Shown here: piece by piece, positions 8,913 through 17,412 of the stretch
Numbering within the stretch: the stretch's first letter is position 1
Layout: each line of letters opens with the position of its first letter
Assembly (NCBI GenBank): GCA_016703605.1
Contig: JADJBU010000012.1
Coordinates: forward strand, 70,901-134,900
Length of the DNA: 64,000 nt
Origin: Candidatus Villigracilis adiacens
GTDB taxonomy: Bacteria > Chloroflexota > Anaerolineae > Anaerolineales > Villigracilaceae
Reading direction: 5' to 3'
Position numbers and translations under genes: made by a program
The notes under the pieces: generated by a model
Database searches by the model: none
Told to the model about the DNA's origin: nothing
What the model saw: only the letters and a program-made list of their open reading frames with translations

Positions 8913-9815
8913 TCAAAAATGCCGTGCCAGTTCAGACGCATAATGCCCGCCGACGGTGTTGCGGTTTTCCCGAAGCCAGTCCTTTAGGCTGGTCTTACAG
9001 CGCGGCGTTTCCTTCGAGACCAGCAGGTTTGCCATCAAGCCATCCACTTCTTCGGGGGTCAACATCACGTCGTTGACGAAAAGACTCAGGAATTGGGCAG
9101 CCAGAAGCGCAAGGCGAGGCGGAAGGGGAATCAGAGGCGGGGTTTTGTCCACGGTCTTGCCGATCAACTCCACCATTTCCCTGAATGTGAATTCGTCGGG
9201 CCCGACCGCGTCCCAAATGTAATCCTCGCTGCCGTACACAGACTCCACTGCGAGCGCGGCGAGATCGTCCACGTAGACGGGGGAGAGTTTGTACGACCCG
9301 TCCCCGGGCAGACCGAAAATGGGAAACCTGCGAAGCAGCCAGGCGATATTATTGATGAGAATATCCTCTTTGCCAAATAACACCGTTGGGCGCAGGATGG
9401 CGTAACTCATGCCGGACTCGGTCACAAATTTTTCGTTTGCGGCTTTGCCCCAGAAATAAGGCAGGTGCGAATCGGCGGATGGATTGGTGATGCTGATATG
9501 GACTATCCGCTTCACCCCCGCTTTGACAGCGGCATGTACCAGTTTGCCGGTGTTCTCCACCGCCTTTGGCTGGGTGTTGTTGTCCTTGTCGAAGCGGATC
9601 CAATAGGTGTTGACCAGCGCCTCCGCGCCGCGCAGGCTTGTGATTAACCCTGCTTCGTTGTTGAAATTCAACGGAAAGACTTTTACTTTTCCATCGAACG
9701 GATCGGGGCGGTTTGGATGATTGGTCAGCGTAACAACCTCTTCGCCTCTTTCGAGAAGCCGCTTCGTAATGTACTTGCCCGAATAACTGAACGCTCCCGT
9801 CACTGCGATCTTCAT
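8913..9815 (-). CDS. NAD(P)-binding atypical short-chain dehydrogenase/epimerase-like protein
   Basis: A 300-residue protein beginning MKIAVTGAFSYSGKYI, a Rossmann TGxxxxSG nucleotide-binding motif. A later HISITNP strand and a C-terminal variable region resemble NmrA and NDUFA9-type atypical SDRs, in which the catalytic Tyr-Lys pair is often lost. No clear YxxxK is visible here. Function may be sugar-nucleotide or quinone-related, or regulatory. It is the last gene of a three-gene minus-strand operon behind a MarR/GbsR-type regulator and overlaps the previous gene by four bases. Confidence 0.75.
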   Translation of the reverse strand: MKIAVTGAFSYSGKYITKRLLERGEEVVTLTNHPNRPDPFDGKVKVFPLNFNNEAGLITSLRGAEALVNTYWIRFDKDNNTQPKAVENTGKLVHAAVKAGVKRIVHISITNPSADSHLPYFWGKAANEKFVTESGMSYAILRPTVLFGKEDILINNIAWLLRRFPIFGLPGDGSYKLSPVYVDDLAALAVESVYGSEDYIWDAVGPDEFTFREMVELIGKTVDKTPPLIPLPPRLALLAAQFLSLFVNDVMLTPEEVDGLMANLLVSKETPRCKTSLKDWLRENRNTVGGHYASELARHF

Positions 9816-10165
9816 TTTGCCTCGGCTTTCGGCGTTCGCGGCGCAAACAGCGCAAAGAAGGAAACAAAGACCCCGATGCCCACCAGCGCAAACAACATCG
9901 CGCCGAGGTTGCCGCTGATCCTCCCCGCAACTTCAAAGAAAAGCTCCTCGTTATTTGCCGCCAGCGGGTGGTAATTCAACGAGAATAAAAGCGGAAGGCC
10001 GAAGAGCAATATATTGGAAAACGCCGTCCAGAATTGAGCGCGGTCTTCCGTGCCGCACAGGTCGATTAGTATCCTCTTTAGAAACGGGCGTACGTAACCG
10101 GTGATGATGGCGACAATGATAAGGGTCAGGGTGATTTGAAGCGTGAAATATAAAATCGTGTTCAT
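9812..10165 (-). CDS. Small membrane protein, unknown function
   Basis: A 117-residue protein with three likely membrane helices (about residues 5-30, 48-65 and 88-108) and a basic tail PRTPKAEAK. The ATG is preceded by a good AGGAG site ten bases after the regulator gene's stop. It overlaps the downstream epimerase-like gene by four bases. No family was recognised. Its position suggests it is coregulated with the oxidoreductase and controlled by the upstream repressor-like protein. Confidence 0.7.
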   Translation of the reverse strand: MNTILYFTLQITLTLIIVAIITGYVRPFLKRILIDLCGTEDRAQFWTAFSNILLFGLPLLFSLNYHPLAANNEELFFEVAGRISGNLGAMLFALVGIGVFVSFFALFAPRTPKAEAK

Positions 10166-10175
10166 GGGTTTTCTC

Positions 10176-10706
10176 CTATTTCAAAACATTAAGTATTTTG
10201 GCGACATTGGATATTCCCAACTTGTCCAATTTGATGACCGCATTGGTCAAACTGTCTATGGCGTTGAAGAATTCCTGCAGGGCTTTCAGCCGCTCTCGCA
10301 GGAATTTGATTTCCGCTTCGTCCCCTGAAACCGAGCCTGAGTCCAGTTTCTCGAGCGTTTCCCTCACCCCGCGCAGCGCCCGGTCGAACTCGCTGTTCTG
10401 GCGCTCCTTCAAGATCGAGCGGATGGACGTATAAAAATCGGTTTCGGCTTCGTAATAATCCTTGCGGTCGCCAAGTTTGGACGAGCGGTGTACCAGCCCC
10501 ATACGCGCGAGCGTTCGCACTTCGGTGCTGACGGCGCCCTTCGTCAAGCCGGTCAACCCCACGATCTCATCCAGCGGGATGGGGGCGGGGGAAAGATACA
10601 GCACGGCAAAGATCGCGCCCATGCCTTTGGGAAAGCCCCAAAAGCGGCTGATCTGACTCAGGCTCTCAGTGAAGTCTTTTTTGATCTGGGATAGTTTGGG
10701 TGTCAT
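10176..10706 (-). CDS. GbsR/MarR-family transcriptional regulator
   Basis: A 176-residue protein. A longer frame continues upstream, but the ATG at 10706 is chosen because it follows an AGAGG site and starts just downstream of a 30-bp palindrome. The segment PIPLDEIVGLTGLTKGAVSTEVRTLARMGLVHRS is a winged helix-turn-helix. GFPKGMGAIFAVLYLSP before it is the usual N-terminal helix of GbsR-like proteins. A C-terminal coiled coil follows (about residues 110-170). It likely represses its own three-gene operon through the palindrome at 10721-10750. Confidence 0.82.
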   Translation of the reverse strand: MTPKLSQIKKDFTESLSQISRFWGFPKGMGAIFAVLYLSPAPIPLDEIVGLTGLTKGAVSTEVRTLARMGLVHRSSKLGDRKDYYEAETDFYTSIRSILKERQNSEFDRALRGVRETLEKLDSGSVSGDEAEIKFLRERLKALQEFFNAIDSLTNAVIKLDKLGISNVAKILNVLK

Positions 10707-10720
10707 GACTGCCTCTGTTT

Positions 10721-10750
10721 TACTACATTTAGTAATTACTAAACGTAGTA
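10721..10750. promoter_or_regulatory. 30-bp operator palindrome upstream of the GbsR/MarR-type gene
   Basis: The two 15-base arms are inverted copies with one mismatched pair (A10727 against C10744). The central 16 bases TTTAGTAATTACTAAA are a perfect palindrome. It lies 15 bases upstream of the regulator's ATG, where the promoter should be, so autoregulation is the simplest reading. Confidence 0.75.
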
Positions 10751-10780
10751 TATGACGGTGTGTCCCGGCTGTCAAGTGCA

Positions 10781-10802
10781 AAAAAACCGCCGGAGGCGGT
10801 TT
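10781..10802 (-). terminator. Rho-independent terminator, minus strand
   Basis: AAACCGCC and GGCGGTTT form an eight-base-pair stem with a three-base loop. On the minus strand it is followed by a run of T residues. It lies about 150 bases downstream of the exported-protein gene at 10954 and separates it from the regulator operon. The 10803-10953 stretch holds nothing else recognisable. Confidence 0.7.
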
Positions 10803-10953
10803 GTGCGAGTCCGCTTCAGCGGGATTTGCAGGGTAGCGCGGGGGGGGTAATCCCCGTGCGGTGATTTGGCGAAGGCAATGCCCATTGGGATCGGCTCCGC
10901 CTTCGGTGGGGGCTATTTGAACCCAGCGTAAAAACAAAAAGAATTTTGCGCGT

Positions 10954-11544
10954 TCATGGCGGCGTATAAAACATCTGGAATAACACGGCGCCGGTTTTTT
11001 CCTGCGCGGCGTTCAAGTAATCCTGAATCGGCACGCGGAAGACGATGCGTTCGCTCTCGTTCTTCTCGAACCAGAATTCCACAAACCCGTAATTCAGACC
11101 GGGAATCTCTTCCCGTGGAATCGCTGTGACCAGTTGCATGACCTGTGCGACCCAATTGCCGAATTCCTCCTCCTTCGAAAGGTCATCCACAGGCAGGCGG
11201 ACTTTGAAGTCGGTTTGCATCACGCCGAATGTGACGCTGCCGTCTGCTTTCAGGCAGTCTTCGCCGAATTGTGTGGCGGTGGCGCTGGCGTCCGGGTTTA
11301 TTTTCTTGATTTGAGCATCCAGTGTTTCAGTCAACTCTGGCGCGGGCCGATTTGCCCATGAGTAGGCGCAACCCTGAAATAAAGGCGTATCTGTTGCAGA
11401 AACGCCCTCCCCGCTTGTTTGAGATTCCGTCCAGGGCGAAGCGGGGGGAGAATCCTGCTGCGGGGCGGAGACGGTCTGGAGGGCAAGGGCAGCCGTCGCC
11501 GCGGAGAGAACCGCGCCAATGATCAGGTTCCGTCGGTGTTTCAT
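10954..11544 (-). CDS. Exported protein, unknown function
   Basis: A 196-residue protein with an N-terminal signal (MKHRRNLIIGAVLSAATAALALQ, likely cleaved near residue 25) and a Ser/Pro/Thr-rich linker to about residue 50. The mature part has two cysteines (FQGCAYSW and GEDCLKADG) that could form a disulfide. No known domain was recognised. It overlaps the stop of the M20 amidohydrolase gene by four bases, so it is translated from the same transcript and its product probably acts outside the membrane. Confidence 0.7.
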   Translation of the reverse strand: MKHRRNLIIGAVLSAATAALALQTVSAPQQDSPPASPWTESQTSGEGVSATDTPLFQGCAYSWANRPAPELTETLDAQIKKINPDASATATQFGEDCLKADGSVTFGVMQTDFKVRLPVDDLSKEEEFGNWVAQVMQLVTAIPREEIPGLNYGFVEFWFEKNESERIVFRVPIQDYLNAAQEKTGAVLFQMFYTPP

Positions 11545-12734
11545 TTCAACAAATCAGATGCGGCGGATGCCATTAATGCAACGCCGCTGATGAGCGCCTG
11601 TTCGTCGAAGTCGAATTTGGGATGGTGATGATTGTAGTTGAGGTTTCGTTCGGCGTTCGCGGAGCCAATGAAGAAATAACATCCGTCGGCTTTTTCCTGC
11701 ATATAGCCCATGTCTTCCGCGCCCATGGTGAGATATGAGTTGCTGGCAATTTCTGTTTGCGGAAAGAGGATTTGCGCGGAGTTCATCACGCTGCCGGCGA
11801 CTCCGTCGTTGTTGATGACCGGGGCGGTGACCTGTTTGATAACGATCTCGGCTTCGCAGTTCATGGCTTGGGCTGTGCCGCGGACGATCTCTTCAAAACG
11901 GCGATGGACTTTTTCGCGGATATCCGGCTCGAAGGTGCGGATGGTTCCATTCAATTCGGCGGTCTGCGGGATGATGTTGAAGGCTGTGCCTGCGTGAATG
12001 GAGGTCACGCTGACGACGGCGGGTTTGAGCGGCTCGATATTGCGCGAGACAATGGTCTGCAAGGCGGTGACGATCTGCGCGGCGCAAACGACGGGGTCGA
12101 TGGTGGTATCGGGTCCGGCGCCGTGACCGCCCCTGCCGGTCAATTTGATGATGAATAAATCCGCGCCCGCCATGACGGGACCTTCCGCAACATGGACCCA
12201 GCCGAGGGGTTTGTCGTTCCAAAGATGCAGCGAGAGGGTCTTTTCCACTTTGGGTCCTTCCAGCACGCCGTCGCGCATCATCATCAACGCTCCGCCGACA
12301 TCCTCGCCGTTTGTGCCTTCTTCGGAGGGCTGGAAGCAGAACTTGATATTGCCCTTCAAATCATTTTTGCGCTCATTCAATATTTTTGCCACGGTCAAGC
12401 CGATGGCGGTGTGACCGTCGTGACCGCAGGCATGCATGATGCCGGAATTTTGGGATGAATATTCCGCGCCGGTGTCTTCGGTGATGGGAAGCGCGTCCAT
12501 GTCGAACCGGAGCAGGATCGTCGGTCCCGGTTTGGAGCCTTCGAGGAAGCCGACCACGCCGGTCTTGCCGACTCCCTTGGTCACTTCGAGACCGAGGCTT
12601 TCGAGTTCCTTTGCAACAATGCCGCCTGTGCGGATTTCGTTATACCCCAATTCGGGATGCATGTGAAAGTCGCGCCGCATGGCTTGGGTGTAGGGAAAGA
12701 GTTCTTGCGCTTGTTTGAGGAAGGGATTGGTCAT
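11541..12734 (-). CDS. M20-family amidohydrolase (hippurate/N-acyl-amino-acid hydrolase type)
   Basis: A 397-residue enzyme. An in-frame ATG lies 15 bases upstream, but the GGAGAGAG Shine-Dalgarno sequence lies between the two, so 12734 is preferred. Metal-binding features of the M20D group are visible: MHACGHDGHTA, the acidic PSEEGTNG and a late HHHPKFDFDE. The family removes acyl groups from N-acyl amino acids or opens related amides with two divalent metals in the cytoplasm. The exact substrate cannot be assigned. An exported protein gene overlaps its end. Confidence 0.86.
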   Translation of the reverse strand: MTNPFLKQAQELFPYTQAMRRDFHMHPELGYNEIRTGGIVAKELESLGLEVTKGVGKTGVVGFLEGSKPGPTILLRFDMDALPITEDTGAEYSSQNSGIMHACGHDGHTAIGLTVAKILNERKNDLKGNIKFCFQPSEEGTNGEDVGGALMMMRDGVLEGPKVEKTLSLHLWNDKPLGWVHVAEGPVMAGADLFIIKLTGRGGHGAGPDTTIDPVVCAAQIVTALQTIVSRNIEPLKPAVVSVTSIHAGTAFNIIPQTAELNGTIRTFEPDIREKVHRRFEEIVRGTAQAMNCEAEIVIKQVTAPVINNDGVAGSVMNSAQILFPQTEIASNSYLTMGAEDMGYMQEKADGCYFFIGSANAERNLNYNHHHPKFDFDEQALISGVALMASAASDLLK

Positions 12735-12816
12735 GGTATCTCTCTCCAATGGGATGATTACAGATCAAAGGTCGGGAAGGCTGGGAAGCGACTTGTCGCC
12801 TGTGACTTCGTCGCGG

Positions 12817-13539
12817 TTAACCGTATTTGATCACGCGAAACTTTTCTTCATACCTCGGATTTTCGTCCGTGCTGTCTTCGGTCCTTCGTGATTTCATCCG
12901 TTCGATAAGTTTATCCGCATCCTGCACCTGGGATTTGTGCCTGAGGATGCCCTGAAGTTTGATCTCCCAGGTGTCGGTCACGTCAATGGTTGTGTTGGGT
13001 TGGTTGGTGAGCGAGCACCAGACTTCCTTTGGCATGTGCGGATCGAAGCCTTGCGCAAGCAGGTCGGGGAAGTAGGCCGGGTTACCGGCGGCAGGGAAGA
13101 CGGCGTCGAGGACGACCTGTCCGCAGGCGCGGTGGTCGGGGTGGTTGATTCCGTACAGGGCGAAGAGGTTTTGCGGATCGCAGGTGACGAGGATATCCGG
13201 TTTGTGGCGGCGGATCTCGCGGACAACATCGCGGCGGAGGTTAAGGTCTGGGATCAGATACCCGTCCGGGAGGTCCAGAAAAAGAGGCGGCTCGGCTCCA
13301 ATGACTTTGGCGGCTTCGGCTTGTTCCCCGTGTCGAATCCCGCAAAGTTTTTCGGGAGTCATATCCGGCTGGGTGGCGGGGTTGAAGCCCTTGTCGCCGC
13401 AGGTGAGCAGTAAATATTGAATGCTGTGACCTTCGCGCGCCCATTTGGCAAGCGTGCCGCCGCAAAAAAATTCCGGGTCATCAGGATGAGCCAGAATGAC
13501 AAGGATTTTTCTTGGTTCGTTCCAGGTGGGTTCTTTCAT
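12817..13539 (-). CDS. PIG-L/LmbE-family deacetylase
   Basis: A 240-residue zinc-dependent deacetylase-like protein. ILAHPDDPEFFCGG gives the AHPDD metal site, and INHPDHRACGQ gives the second histidine motif. Family members deacetylate N-acetylglucosamine-containing small molecules such as bacillithiol or mycothiol precursors. The substrate here is not known. The ATG lies ten bases after a TATAAT box with no Shine-Dalgarno sequence, so the message is nearly leaderless. A second PIG-L gene is at 28454. Confidence 0.83.
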   Translation of the reverse strand: MKEPTWNEPRKILVILAHPDDPEFFCGGTLAKWAREGHSIQYLLLTCGDKGFNPATQPDMTPEKLCGIRHGEQAEAAKVIGAEPPLFLDLPDGYLIPDLNLRRDVVREIRRHKPDILVTCDPQNLFALYGINHPDHRACGQVVLDAVFPAAGNPAYFPDLLAQGFDPHMPKEVWCSLTNQPNTTIDVTDTWEIKLQGILRHKSQVQDADKLIERMKSRRTEDSTDENPRYEEKFRVIKYG

Positions 13540-13549
13540 GTTGCTACGG

Positions 13550-13555
13550 ATTATA
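13550..13555 (-). promoter_or_regulatory. -10 box of a short-leader promoter (PIG-L gene)
   Basis: TATAAT on the minus strand ends ten bases before the ATG at 13539, with no ribosome binding site between. It belongs to the leaderless or near-leaderless set described in the findings. Confidence 0.55.
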
Positions 13556-13595
13556 AATTGCGGATTAGGTAATGCGTAACCCGCAATTTGTAAAG

Positions 13596-14531
13596 TTAAT
13601 TCTTTTTCGCCTTTGCCTTGCCGCAGTTGCAGCCGCCGCCTTGATGACGGTCGCAGGGCGCTTCGGACTTTCGACGCAGGGCTTCAAGTTCATCCCAGGG
13701 TTGGACTTCTTCGCGCAGGAAGGTGTGGTGTTGGGGGCGCTCGCCTTCGACTTCGATCAGCACGGTGACCTTGTCGCTCATTGGCATCACGTCTATGACC
13801 TTGCCTTCGCCCTTGGGTGTGACGACGCGCTTATTGCGCTTGGGCAGGGTCTTGCGCGCTTCAACATACTGCTCGTATTCGTAAATGAGACAGCAGCGCA
13901 GCCGTCCGCACATGCCGGTGATCTCGTCTGGGGTGAGTGAGATGCCCTGTTCCTTTGCCATCTTGATCGAGATGGGGGAGAACTCGGTCAGGAATTTCGA
14001 GCAGCAGCGGGTTTCGATTCCGCATGCGCCCATGCCGCCGATCAGTTTTGCCACGTCGCGCGGACCGATCTGGCGCATTTCGATATGCGTATTGGGGTAT
14101 CTCTCCGACATATCTTTGCGCAGCGACTTGAGGTCCACCTTTTCCTCCTGCTCTGTGCTGAAGAGGAAGGCGAGGCGGGTTCCGTCGTAGTTGTATTCGG
14201 CGGCGACGATCTTGATCGTATTGAGCAGACCGATTTCAGAGGCGCGGGCGCGGCAGTTGATCATGGCTTCGGTCTGTTTGTTGCGCCAGGATTGCTGGAG
14301 CAGCAGGTCGCGCGGTGTGGCGCGGCGTTCAACGGACTTCCACCCGCCCTCGGGTTTGGGGGGCTTTTCATCCATCAATTGCATGACCTCGCCGAGATGC
14401 CTTCCGCGGGAGGTATCTACAATGACAAATTCGCCGATTTTCAGTTCCGGCAGGGAGGAGGAATCGAAGTGATAGATTTTGCCGATTTTGCCGAATCGCA
14501 CACCGATAATGTTTTTAACGTCTGTTTGCAT
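13596..14531 (-). CDS. ricT: PSP1-domain protein, RicT/YaaT-like
   Basis: A 311-residue protein with the PSP1 C-terminal domain. The ATG at 14531 is chosen over an upstream one because a TATAAT box ends seven bases before it. Cysteine motifs CGIETRCCSKF and CGRLRCCLIYEYEQY match RicT, which in Bacillus joins RicA and RicF in an Fe-S-containing complex that acts with RNase Y on RNA processing. The C-terminal tail adds CDRHQGGGCNCGK, a further cysteine cluster. RicA and RicF are not visible here, so the partners are unknown. It is divergent from a histidine kinase gene. Confidence 0.82.
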   Translation of the reverse strand: MQTDVKNIIGVRFGKIGKIYHFDSSSLPELKIGEFVIVDTSRGRHLGEVMQLMDEKPPKPEGGWKSVERRATPRDLLLQQSWRNKQTEAMINCRARASEIGLLNTIKIVAAEYNYDGTRLAFLFSTEQEEKVDLKSLRKDMSERYPNTHIEMRQIGPRDVAKLIGGMGACGIETRCCSKFLTEFSPISIKMAKEQGISLTPDEITGMCGRLRCCLIYEYEQYVEARKTLPKRNKRVVTPKGEGKVIDVMPMSDKVTVLIEVEGERPQHHTFLREEVQPWDELEALRRKSEAPCDRHQGGGCNCGKAKAKKN

Positions 14532-14538
14532 GGCTCGA

Positions 14539-14544
14539 ATTATA
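14539..14544 (-). promoter_or_regulatory. -10 box of a probable leaderless promoter (ricT)
   Basis: TATAAT on the minus strand, followed by seven bases and then the ATG at 14531. There is no Shine-Dalgarno sequence. Confidence 0.65.
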
Positions 14545-14647
14545 CCTGATGGGAAGGGAAGACCTCTTGAAAATTTCGCGCTCCCCCTCCCTTCTGGGCA
14601 ATGGGAATTTATCACCCAAAAGCAATTTTTCAAAACGCGGGGGTGGG

Positions 14648-14653
14648 TATACT
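14648..14653 (+). promoter_or_regulatory. -10 box of a probable leaderless promoter (histidine kinase)
   Basis: TATACT, then seven bases, then the ATG at 14661. It is divergent from the ricT promoter 100 bases away, and neither gene has a Shine-Dalgarno sequence. Confidence 0.6.
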
Positions 14654-14660
14654 GATATTC

Positions 14661-15884
14661 ATGCATGTTGTAAAGGCGTTCGACAAGATTTCCCTGCTTC
14701 GGCTGGCCTTCAACGGTTTGGACGATTCCGAACTTGAGAAAATGGCGGCATTGACCGAGCTATGCTCGTATCCCCCGGGGCATATCCTGTGCCGGGAGGG
14801 CGAGTATGAAGAAGTCTTTTATATTCTCGCAGAGGGAACCGCATCCATCAGCAAAACCATGGGGGAGGAGGAAGGCGAAAAAATTCTACGCACCGCTGGA
14901 GCCGGCGACTTGATCGGCGAAATGGCGCTGATTCAGAATGCGCCCCGGTCGGCAACCGTGCGCACAATCACGGAATGCACCGCGCTCGAAATGGATAAAA
15001 GCGACTTTGAAACCATGCTCGCGCAAAGTCCGCGCATGGCGTTGGATATCATCCGCATCACGCTCGACCGGATGCGCGAGAACGACCGGCGCATGATCGC
15101 CGACCTGCAAAAAGCCAACAAAGTCCTGCGCCAGTTGGACCGCAACAAGACCGAATTCATCGATGTCGCCGCGCATGAACTGCGGACGCCCATCACCGTG
15201 TTGAAGGGCTATGCCAATTTGCTGAATGCCTCCCCCGAGGTTCAAAATCACCCCGCGCTTGTCAGCGTTGCCGCGGGCATTCAAAACGGCGCCGACCGCA
15301 TCCATGCCGTCGTCAACACCATGCTCGACGTAACCCGCATGGACAACGACGAGCTAACCCTGCGCCTTGCCCCGATTCTTTTAAAGCAGGTGATTCTCGA
15401 AGTCATCAGCGGATTGCAAAAAGCCGCCTCAGACCGCTCGATTGAGTTGATCCACACAATCCAAGCCGATACGCCCCTCGCGCAGGGCGACCCGACGATG
15501 ATCCACAAAGCCGTCTATCACATGACGGTCAACGCCATCAAGTACACCCCCAACGGCGGCAGAGTAACCGTCGCTGCTGAAAAGGCTCAATTGGAGAATG
15601 GGATGCGCGGGGCGCTGATCACTGTCCGCGATACCGGCATCGGCCTGGACCCCGAGCATCACGAACTTGTATTCGAAAAATTCTACCAGGCAGGCAAAGC
15701 CATCATTCACTCATCAGGCACGACCAGCTTCAAGGGCGGCGGAGCCGGGCTGGGCTTGTCCATTGTGCGCGGCGTGGCGCGGGCGCACGGCGGCAAATGC
15801 TGGGTCGAAAGCCCCGGACACGACGAAGAAAAATTTCCAGGGAGTTCCTTCTTCCTATTCCTGCCCGTCAGCCGCGCAGATTAA
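14661..15884 (+). CDS. Cyclic-nucleotide-binding-domain histidine kinase
   Basis: A 407-residue soluble sensor. The ATG at 14661 follows a TATACT box by seven bases; an in-frame ATG 60 bases upstream is disfavoured because it would sit before that box. Residues 10-135 are a Crp-type cNMP-binding domain (GHILCREGEYEE, GDLIGEMALIQNAPRSATV). The dimerisation domain has AAHELRTPITVLKGYA with His near residue 172. The ATPase has NAIKYTPNGG, DTGIGLD and GGAGLGLSI. GEMALI..PRSATV matches the phosphate-binding cassette, so a cyclic nucleotide may directly tune kinase activity. No cognate response regulator is adjacent. Confidence 0.87.
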   Translation: MHVVKAFDKISLLRLAFNGLDDSELEKMAALTELCSYPPGHILCREGEYEEVFYILAEGTASISKTMGEEEGEKILRTAGAGDLIGEMALIQNAPRSATVRTITECTALEMDKSDFETMLAQSPRMALDIIRITLDRMRENDRRMIADLQKANKVLRQLDRNKTEFIDVAAHELRTPITVLKGYANLLNASPEVQNHPALVSVAAGIQNGADRIHAVVNTMLDVTRMDNDELTLRLAPILLKQVILEVISGLQKAASDRSIELIHTIQADTPLAQGDPTMIHKAVYHMTVNAIKYTPNGGRVTVAAEKAQLENGMRGALITVRDTGIGLDPEHHELVFEKFYQAGKAIIHSSGTTSFKGGGAGLGLSIVRGVARAHGGKCWVESPGHDEEKFPGSSFFLFLPVSRAD

Positions 15885-16438
15885 CCCGCCCGGTCATAAA
15901 AGACCAATAAAGTATTCCCATACTTTCTCTCTTCCCCCACCGTCAAATTAACCAACTCCACTGCCTCGTATTCCGAAGGATCGATCTGGACGATGACCGT
16001 CCCGTCGCCACTCAACCAATCAATGTGGTCGTCGATCAACTTTACCGCCTCGAGCCACATGCCCTTGTATTGCGGCGGCGCGACGTAGATGTATTCAAAA
16101 ACCTTATCCGCCCTGCCAGCCAGCATGGTGAAGGCGTCGCCGCGTTTGATCTCCGCCTGCCCGCTGAACCTGCAATGCTCCACATTGTCGCGGATGGTCT
16201 CGACCGGGGCGCGGTTGAGATCCGTAAATTTTACGAAGGCAGCGCCGCGGCTCAAGGCTTCGATCCCGATCGCGCCTGTGCCGGCAAAAATGTCCCACCA
16301 CTTCGAATCGATCACATCCCCGGCAAGGATGTTGAACAACGCCTCCTTCACGCGGTCCATCACCGGGCGGGTCGTATCCCCCGGCACCGATTTCAACCTT
16401 CTGCCCCTCGCCGCCCCGCCGATAACGCGCAGGCTCAT
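15881..16438 (-). CDS. rsmD: 16S rRNA (guanine966-N2)-methyltransferase RsmD
   Basis: A 185-residue SAM-dependent methyltransferase. It begins MSLRVIGGAARGRRL, the usual RsmD N terminus, then RPVMDRVKEALFNIL, the SAM site WDIFAGTGAIGIEALSRGA and the catalytic VAPPQY, a variant of the (D/N)PPY motif. It methylates 16S rRNA during 30S assembly. It meets the kinase gene tail to tail with a four-base overlap and shares four bases with the UroD-like gene upstream. Confidence 0.9.
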   Translation of the reverse strand: MSLRVIGGAARGRRLKSVPGDTTRPVMDRVKEALFNILAGDVIDSKWWDIFAGTGAIGIEALSRGAAFVKFTDLNRAPVETIRDNVEHCRFSGQAEIKRGDAFTMLAGRADKVFEYIYVAPPQYKGMWLEAVKLIDDHIDWLSGDGTVIVQIDPSEYEAVELVNLTVGEERKYGNTLLVFYDRAG

Positions 16439-17409
16439 TCGACGCTCTTTCGCATCGTCATGATGTTTTCATGCGAAGATTCATAATAGACGACGCATCC
16501 CGTCCCGAGAATGAATCGCTTTCCCCTGGTCTGATCCAAGGCCTCGCGCGCCTCTTCCCGCACCCGGGCCTGGTCTCCCGAGTAAAGCGAATCCTGTCTG
16601 ACGCCTCCGCACACCGCGCCGCGAAAGAGACTCTGCGCCTCCGCGAGCGACGGGTAACTCTCGCGGTCGTGCCAGTTGGCGACCTGAAAATTCATCAAAC
16701 GTAGCAGGGAAAAATAAACATCCCTCCCGTGCAGATGAAGCATGTTGCACCACAGGGCTTCGGCGGGTTGCAGCGCCATTTGGTCGGCAGGCAGCGCGAG
16801 AGACTTGTAATCATCGAGCTCCATTATCGCCCCCTGCGCGTGCTGGACGGCATAGAAAACCCCATCCGCGCCTGTGTCGCGTACGGCTTCGACGAATCGG
16901 ACCGTGGTTTTGGCAATGGTGTCCAGCCCCTTGCGCACGGCGTCCGGATATTTAGTGACGTGTTCGAGCAGGAGGTCGTTGCCAGCCAGGTTTTTCGCCT
17001 GCGACATCGGGTTGAAGACGGTTTGAATGACGGGCGTGTCGTTTCCAACCTCTTTGCGCACAAGCCGGAGGCATTCCAACTGCGCGGCAAGATGCGGCGC
17101 GGAAGGCTCCAGCGGTTTGAGCGTCTCCCAGTCTTTCGGGTCGGTTATGACCCTCTTCGTATACTCCCGCGAACCCTCCGGGTTATTTCTCCACTCATCC
17201 TCCACGCCCCAGTCCCTGACGGCAAAGGATGAAGCGGGTGTGACTTTTACGATATCGAAGTCGTAGGTCTGCTGGAACTTGACCGTTGCGGCGGCAAGCG
17301 ATTCGGGGTTTTGGTCTTCATTGGGGAAGTGGCGCCAAAGCGCAACCGGGGCGCGGTCAGTCTCTTCGCCCTTCAGGCAGGCTTGGATGCGTTCGCGGTG
17401 GGTGGTCAT
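16435..17409 (-). CDS. Uroporphyrinogen decarboxylase-like protein
   Basis: A 324-residue TIM-barrel protein of the UroD superfamily. The N-terminal CLKGEETDRAPVALWRHF resembles the RxPVW(L)MRQ region of UroD but lacks the classic arginine pattern. The segment FYAVQHAQGAIMELDDY is in the place of the substrate-binding strand. Relatives act either as heme-pathway decarboxylases or as corrinoid-dependent methyltransferases (MtaA/CmuA type). With no heme genes nearby and an MttB-type methyltransferase elsewhere in the window, a methyltransferase role is possible but unproven. Confidence 0.75.
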   Translation of the reverse strand: MTTHRERIQACLKGEETDRAPVALWRHFPNEDQNPESLAAATVKFQQTYDFDIVKVTPASSFAVRDWGVEDEWRNNPEGSREYTKRVITDPKDWETLKPLEPSAPHLAAQLECLRLVRKEVGNDTPVIQTVFNPMSQAKNLAGNDLLLEHVTKYPDAVRKGLDTIAKTTVRFVEAVRDTGADGVFYAVQHAQGAIMELDDYKSLALPADQMALQPAEALWCNMLHLHGRDVYFSLLRLMNFQVANWHDRESYPSLAEAQSLFRGAVCGGVRQDSLYSGDQARVREEAREALDQTRGKRFILGTGCVVYYESSHENIMTMRKSVE

Positions 17410-17412
17410 TGA

